DNA from: Henckelia pumila
Lineage: Eukaryota > Streptophyta > Magnoliopsida > Lamiales > Gesneriaceae
Length of the DNA stretch: 64,000 nt
NCBI RefSeq assembly: GCF_033568475.1
Contig: NC_133123.1
Coordinates: 138,462,062 to 138,526,061, forward strand
Direction of reading: 5' to 3'
Shown here: positions 59,734 to 64,000 of the stretch, one piece after another
Numbering within the stretch: the stretch's first letter is position 1
Layout: every line of letters begins with the position of its first letter
Made by a program: the position numbers and the translations under genes
The notes under the pieces: model-generated
What the model was told of the DNA's origin: nothing
The model's database searches: none
Seen by the model: the letters and a program-made list of their open reading frames with translations, nothing else

Positions 59734-60113
59734 TGTGACGCCCGGGGCTGAAGAGGCAGGGAGTGATCGCCGGTGCCAAGAGGTTGCACGGACAATGAGC
59801 GGCTCCTGGTAGGCTTCTAGGCGGAGGGAGACATGAATGAACCGATCCCGTGCCGGAATGAGAGGGGATTCTGAGACTGTGTAGGTATGGGACTACATAG
59901 TTGAGGAGAGCTTAAAAGATTTCATATGTACTGCTCATATTAAGAAGGTGCATCTTCTTTTCGGAAGCTCATCACATAAGAACTCCAAAGTTAAGCGTGC
60001 TTGACTTGGGGCAATTATAGGATGGGTGACCCCCTGGGAAGTTACTCAGGGTGCGTGTGAGTGAGGACATAAGCACGCTGAAAAGACCCGTCTTGATACA
60101 GTGGGTCGTTACA
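59734..60113 (+). repeat. Cassandra LTR 4 (type beta), plus orientation
   Basis: 380 bp, TGTGACGCCC...CGTTACA. Nearly identical to LTR 2 in reverse complement. Preceded by 18 bp of Cassandra internal tail (59716-59733) that is continuous with the Gypsy integrase frame. Confidence 0.88.
59975..60055 (+). promoter_or_regulatory. 5S rRNA-derived segment (Pol III promoter elements)
   Basis: Resembles the 3' two-thirds of plant 5S rRNA: AGAACTCCAAAGTTAAGCGT (A-box side), ATAGGATGGG (intermediate element), GGGTGACCCCCTGGGAAGTT (C-box). This is the hallmark of Cassandra TRIM LTRs. It is not a functional 5S gene: the 5' third is absent. Confidence 0.88.
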
Positions 60114-60118
60114 GTTCG

Positions 60119-60241
60119 AACCATCCGAATGTACTTCGGGTCCTCCAAACTTGAATTACAGACTGTCAATCTTATCTCCTCGATAATCAGGTTCAACCGT
60201 CCGAACCCAGTTCAGATCGTCCGAACCCTCTGCTATATATA
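60119..60241 (+). promoter_or_regulatory. putative internal promoter of element D ORF2
   Basis: Diverged TTCGG/CCGAA dyads (60119-60230, continuing the array interrupted by the composite) lead to TATATATA at 60234-60241, about 75 nt before the ORF2 ATG. The arrangement copies that of the LTR U3 (array, then TATA). Promoter activity is inferred. Confidence 0.5.
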
Positions 60242-60314
60242 CCCCCTCGGGCCATCCGATTTCTTCACCCCTAAACTTTCTTTTCTCCTCTCTCATCTGA
60301 GATCTAGCCTAAAA

Positions 60315-61550
60315 ATGCCTGCCAAACGCCGTCGTGATCAAGCTAGCTCTAGCCGCCCAATCCCTATCCATGATCCAAATTTACCGGCTATTTCTCGTCC
60401 TATCCCTGAGGATTATCCCACTCGACCGATTTTACCCGGTCGTATTCTCGATGTCACCTATCTTGCGACATCACATCTGCTTTTATTGCCTCTCATTGCT
60501 GCCCAGCATTGGGAATCCTTTTTCCAGCCTTCCATTTCGGATGCCATCTTTCCAGAGTTACTTTACGAGTTCTACGCCAACCTGGAACTCGAACTTGGCG
60601 AGGAGCTTTATATCGCCACGATTGTCCAGGGTCGGCATATTCGCTTTTCTGTCTCCAACTTTTCCGAGTGGTTTGATCTTCCTTTGCTGGGACCCAGCAA
60701 CTATTTCGGTCAGGGATGGCCCACTAATGATCCTACTTTTGATCGAGATGAGGTTCTTTCTACTATTCTTGGTCGTCCAGCCACTGTTGCCGACGATCGT
60801 CTTTATTTGAAACAACTCCGTCCCGACTACCAAATCATTCAGAAATTGATCACTACTTCCATCATTCCGCGCAGTGGAGACTCATCCACCTGCAAATATC
60901 TTGATCTTTATGTTCTCTACCATATTGTCTCTTCCCGTCCTTTCAACCTTCCTCGATTCATTATGCAGGCTATGCAAAATGCGGCTAAAGCCACGAGGAA
61001 AAATTCTCTACCTTTTGCTCGTGTCATCAACCGCATTTTGACTCATTTTGACATCTCTTTTGATGACCCAAATGCTCTTCCCATCTCTGATTTCCACACT
61101 TTCAACCATTCTTCGATTACCAAGATGGAACTATCTTGGAATCCTATCCTTTCTTGTTGGGTTAATGACCCAACTCGTGCCTTTAAAAAATATCTTCCGG
61201 ACAAACATTTTTCACTCCCTTATTCGAGTCTTTCACCCACTTCTCAAGCTAAGGGTTTTCCCAATGGGCCGCCTGCCGAAGAAGGAGGACCTTCTTCTTC
61301 TGGTTTTCATACTTTTCCAAGAAATCTTGGCGAGCTTCCATTTGAACTACCCGAAGTTCCTGAGACCCCCGCTCCTCAAACTGATCGTCTTTTCAAGACT
61401 CTTCAGCGCATTGAAGGGAATCTGGCCAGCCACTTTGCATCTTCTACTGCCTCTATGGATGCATTGACTATGAGAGTTGCCTCGCTGGAGACTCGCTTCG
61501 ATGACTTTATCTCTCGCTATCCTCCGCCGCAGCACGATGATGACTCTTAG
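60315..61550 (+). CDS. ORF2 of element D: putative plant transposon protein-like, 411 residues
   Basis: Intact ORF downstream of pol and upstream of the PPT. ATG at 60315 (MPAKRRRDQASSSRPIP) is preferred over the longer frame from 60051, which begins inside the Cassandra LTR. After a basic/Ser-Pro N-terminus, residues about 75-280 (LLYEFYANLELE, IRFSVSNFSEWFDLP, KYLDLYVLYHIVSSRPFNLPRFI) resemble the domain annotated as putative plant transposon protein (Transposase_32 type). The C-terminal 60 residues form a heptad-like helix (LFKTLQRIEGNLASHF, MRVASLETRFDDF). SIRE-lineage Copia elements carry an extra ORF here, often called env-like. No signal peptide or clear transmembrane segment is evident, so the env label is not supported. 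Function unknown. It is uninterrupted although gag and pol are ruined. Confidence 0.8.
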   Translation: MPAKRRRDQASSSRPIPIHDPNLPAISRPIPEDYPTRPILPGRILDVTYLATSHLLLLPLIAAQHWESFFQPSISDAIFPELLYEFYANLELELGEELYIATIVQGRHIRFSVSNFSEWFDLPLLGPSNYFGQGWPTNDPTFDRDEVLSTILGRPATVADDRLYLKQLRPDYQIIQKLITTSIIPRSGDSSTCKYLDLYVLYHIVSSRPFNLPRFIMQAMQNAAKATRKNSLPFARVINRILTHFDISFDDPNALPISDFHTFNHSSITKMELSWNPILSCWVNDPTRAFKKYLPDKHFSLPYSSLSPTSQAKGFPNGPPAEEGGPSSSGFHTFPRNLGELPFELPEVPETPAPQTDRLFKTLQRIEGNLASHFASSTASMDALTMRVASLETRFDDFISRYPPPQHDDDS

Positions 61551-61839
61551 ATTTTATTTTTGCATTTTAAGTTGTACTTGTTTATGCTTTTAATGTAAAA
61601 ATTTCTAAATTAGTTTAATGAAATTATTGTGTAATTTAATTTTTTCGTCTTTTAATTGCTTTTTGATTATCGCAAAAAGGGGAAAAATTAATTTGGTTAA
61701 ATAATTATTCATTAAATTGAGAGGGAGTTTTAATTATTATAGCTTTAACAATATTTGAGTAAATTTGTTTAATTATATTATTGCCTTATTTTATTTCTTC
61801 TATTTAACCAAGTTTTGTGATCATCAAAAAGGGGGAGAT
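61551..61839 (+). other. 3' untranslated internal region and PPT of element D
   Basis: AT-rich, non-coding. Ends with the polypurine tract AAAAGGGGGAGA (61827-61838) adjoining the 3' LTR. A second purine tract GAGAGGGAG lies near 61719-61727. Confidence 0.75.
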
Positions 61840-63037
61840 TGTTACACCTTAAACGCATACAAATCTCGTGTAATGAGATTAATGTTTTTAATGCATTAAC
61901 AATTCTCATAATTAAATTGTTTTAATGATTACAAAACTTGGTTAATCGTTACTAACAGTTTAAAGTAAGAAATTTGCAGGTAATAATATTTTTTAGTATA
62001 GACAATATTGGAAGCAAGAACCGATAATAAAAAATTGGGAATAAAAATTCAAAAGTTCGAATCTGTCCAGGTTCGGACGACCCGAAGACAACCTCGGATG
62101 CTCCGAAGTATTTCCAGAATTTAATAAAGATCGGAGGACAAGTTCGGAGACTTCGAAGACTACTTCGGACGATCCGAAGTGAGTTCGGACGACCCGAAGA
62201 TTTTCCAGGAATTAAATAAAGATCGGAGGCACTCTCGGAGGCCACGAAATGACTACTTCGGACGACCCGAAGACAGGTTCGGACGACCCGAACTCCTTTA
62301 CGGCCATGAAGATTTTGTCGGAAGAAAATTTGCCGGAATTAATTTAATGCCGCTGTTCGGACGACCCAAAGATGACTTCGGACCACCCGAACAGTACACC
62401 AGCCGTAAGAATTTTAATTTCAATCAGACAAGGTTCGGACGACCCGAAGGCCCGTTCGGACGACCCGAACCCGTTCGGATTGGCACCTATAAATACATGC
62501 CATTTGAAGCCTTCTCAACTCACCAATTCACTCTCAACTCTCTTTGCAAGCAAGTTCCTCTCCTACAAGAGTTAAAAGAAATATTTGTGAGATATATATT
62601 CAAAATCGAGGGTTGTTTGTATAAGTTCATTCGTGAGTTGGTTGCTCGGTTATTGTAAACACTTGTGTGTGAAGTCAAGTGTATTTACGAGTGTTGTGGC
62701 TATCCTTGGAGCCCTTAAGGCCAAGTGTTGAGTTGTATCGGTGCGGTGATCGTGTCAAGTTGTAAGGCTATCCTTAGAGTCATCAAGGCCAAGACGTTGA
62801 AGTGCTAGTAGATCCTTGGTTAATCGATCTTAACCAAGAAGGGGAGACGTAGACGATTTATCGTCGAACTTCCATAAACATCTCTTATCCTTTTTATTTA
62901 CATTACGCATTTATTTACCGCACTTATTATTAATTGCTTTAAGTCTTCCGCTTGCGTACTAGCATAATCGCTTTAAATTGCTAAAGTTGCCAATAGAACC
63001 TAAATCCCCCCCCCCCCCCCCACATTAGGTTCTAACA
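61840..63037 (+). repeat. 3' LTR of element D
   Basis: 1198 bp. Its palindrome array (62092-62480) has one more unit than the 5' LTR: 21 extra bases containing a complete TTCGGACGACC site near 62270-62290. TATAAATA at 62488-62495; C run near 63006-63020. Confidence 0.95.
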
Positions 63038-63042
63038 GAATC

Positions 63043-64000
63043 AATCTTAGTCTTTGGAATAAGATTTAGTTTTCCAAGTTTTCTCAAAGTGTTGAAGTTA
63101 ACATGTCCTAATCTATTATGCCATAAATTAGAACATTCAACCAAGTAATTCAAAGCATTAACTTTATTACTTTCAAGATCACGAAGTACAGTCATTACAT
63201 TCATTTTGAACAGTCCCTTTTCTATATATCCTTTCCCTAGGAACTTTCCATTTTTCATGATTACAACTTTTCCAGCTTCAAAAATTATTCTAAATCCGGC
63301 CTTAACAAGCCTAGAACCGGATACAAGATTCTTCCTTATGTCTGGAACATGAAGGACATCAATAAGAGTAAACTCTTTTCCCGAAGTCATCTTGATCATC
63401 ACTTTGCCTAATCCAACGATCTTAGAAGTCGCATTGTTACCCATATTGAGCTCTCGTCCACTTATAGGAGTATACTTCGAGAATAGATCCTTGTCAGCAC
63501 AGACATGTCGCGTCGCTCCGGTATCAATAAACCATTCTTTGGGATGATCAACCATGTTAGCCTCGAAGATTACTGCTGACAGATCTATCTCAGACAAATC
63601 AATAGGCACAGATTTGTGTTGGACCACATTTTCCCGGTACTGATTGTTCTTCTTTGGTAAGCGACAATCCTTGGCTTTGTGGTTCGTTTTCCTACAGTTT
63701 CAACAGGTTCCTTTCCACTTTTTATTTTTCCCTTGCATCACATCTTTCCCAAACTTCTTCCTCTTCTTCATAGCATTCAGCTCTACCAAGTTTGCCTTTG
63801 CTTCCATCGGCATCTTACCAGCTTTGATCTCCGCTTTGCGATTGTCTTCCTCAATTCGTAGCCTGACGATCAAGTCTTCGAGCCCCATTTCCTTGCGTTT
63901 GTGCTTCAAATAATTCTTGAAATCCTTCCATAAGGGTGGCAGTTTTTCGATTAATGCAGCCACTTGGAAGGACTCACTGATCATCATCCATTCAGCCATT
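63043..64000 (-). pseudogene. Copia element C, gag end, protease and integrase N-terminus (continues past the window)
   Basis: Minus strand. The gag end has the LVVR-type helices (WKDFKNYLKHKRKEMGLEDL) and a zinc knuckle interrupted by TGA (63700-63702). Protease is WFIDTGATRHVC with intact DTG. GAG-pre-integrase runs to WHNRLGHVNFNTLRKLGKL and ends at KIDS, where element D's TSD begins; the frame then continues at 47874 with the missing CxxC of the zinc domain. Together with 44142-47879 this is one element whose 5' LTR lies outside the window. Confidence 0.9.

Larger units (their letters stand above)
54266..60113. mobile_element. composite Cassandra/Gypsy chimera with inverted Cassandra LTR ends
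   Basis: Flanked by a perfect 5-bp TSD GTTCG (54261-54265 and 60114-60118), inside the dyad-rich spacer of element D. Outer ends are TGTAACG at left and CGTTACA at right: both are the 3' (U5) end of a Cassandra LTR, so the two terminal LTRs point outward in opposite orientation. Order: Cassandra LTR-internal times three (minus), Gypsy LTR (minus), Gypsy PPT and chromodomain end (minus), inversion junction near 58526, Gypsy RNase H and integrase (plus), Cassandra LTR (plus). The single TSD shows the unit was integrated as one molecule. Confidence 0.85.
47880..63037 (+). mobile_element. Copia element D (SIRE-like) inserted in element C
   Basis: LTRs 47880-49055 (1176 bp) and 61840-63037 (1198 bp), TGTTACRCC...CTAACA, flanked by a perfect TSD GAATC (47875-47879, 63038-63042). 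The PBS is the canonical initiator-Met type TGGTATCAGAGCC (49058-49070); the PPT AAAAGGGGGAGA abuts the 3' LTR (61827-61838). Order is LTR, gag, pol, long spacer, extra ORF, PPT, LTR: the layout of the SIRE lineage. Subtracting the 5.85-kb composite inside it leaves about 9.3 kb, a normal SIRE size. The two LTRs look roughly 97% identical by eye. Confidence 0.95.

Overview
The window is nuclear DNA of a flowering plant. Evidence: spliced genes of plant-only families (a VQ-motif protein, an AIPP2-like PHD protein, a Tubby-like F-box protein), plant LTR-retrotransposon lineages (two Copia copies of one family, a Tork-like Copia, a SIRE-like Copia, Gypsy, the 5S-carrying Cassandra TRIM), and many small DNA transposons. 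A eudicot is most likely; an asterid such as a member of Lamiales is a guess only. Three ordinary host genes are supported; most of the rest is transposon DNA or AT-rich spacer.

Layout. 1-6.4 kb: a solo LTR (1063-2440, TSD ATCAT) and a 5'-truncated LINE relic with a hAT-type element inside it. 6.6-7.4 kb: intronless VQ/MKS1-like gene (+). 7.9-14.1 kb: Copia element A (-). 14.3-16.7 kb: two hairpin MITEs in TA microsatellites and a long-TIR Mutator-like element with a 10-bp TSD. 18.1-21.2 kb: five-exon AIPP2-like PHD gene (-). 26.1-29.2 kb: four-coding-exon Tubby-like F-box gene (-) with a leader intron and one GC-AG intron. 31.6 kb: Tourist-like MITE. 33.8-40.1 kb: Copia element B (-), same family as A, with a perfect TSD. 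41.6-42.0 kb: foldback repeat.

44.1 kb to the right edge is a three-level nest. Element C (Tork-like Copia, -) is split inside its integrase zinc domain by element D (SIRE-like Copia, +, 47880-63037, TSD GAATC). D is split between pol and a downstream 411-codon ORF by a 5.85-kb composite (54266-60113, TSD GTTCG). Both outer ends of the composite are the same (U5) end of a Cassandra LTR, in opposite orientation. Inside are three tandem Cassandra units, a 2.7-kb Gypsy LTR, a Gypsy chromodomain end, a head-to-head inversion, and Gypsy RNase H/integrase fused to a fourth Cassandra LTR. This is the most unusual object in the window: it looks like a multi-template reverse-transcription chimera that was integrated once.

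A second theme is a reiterated interrupted palindrome, TTCGG-N5-CCGAA. It lies upstream of the TATA box in the LTRs of element D, in the unrelated solo LTR at 1-2.4 kb, in looser form in element C, and again inside D just upstream of a TATA box that precedes the 3' ORF. It behaves like a portable U3 enhancer array and differs by one unit between the two LTRs of D. All coordinates of splice sites, LTR ends and TSDs were read by eye; percent identities are hand counts or rough estimates.
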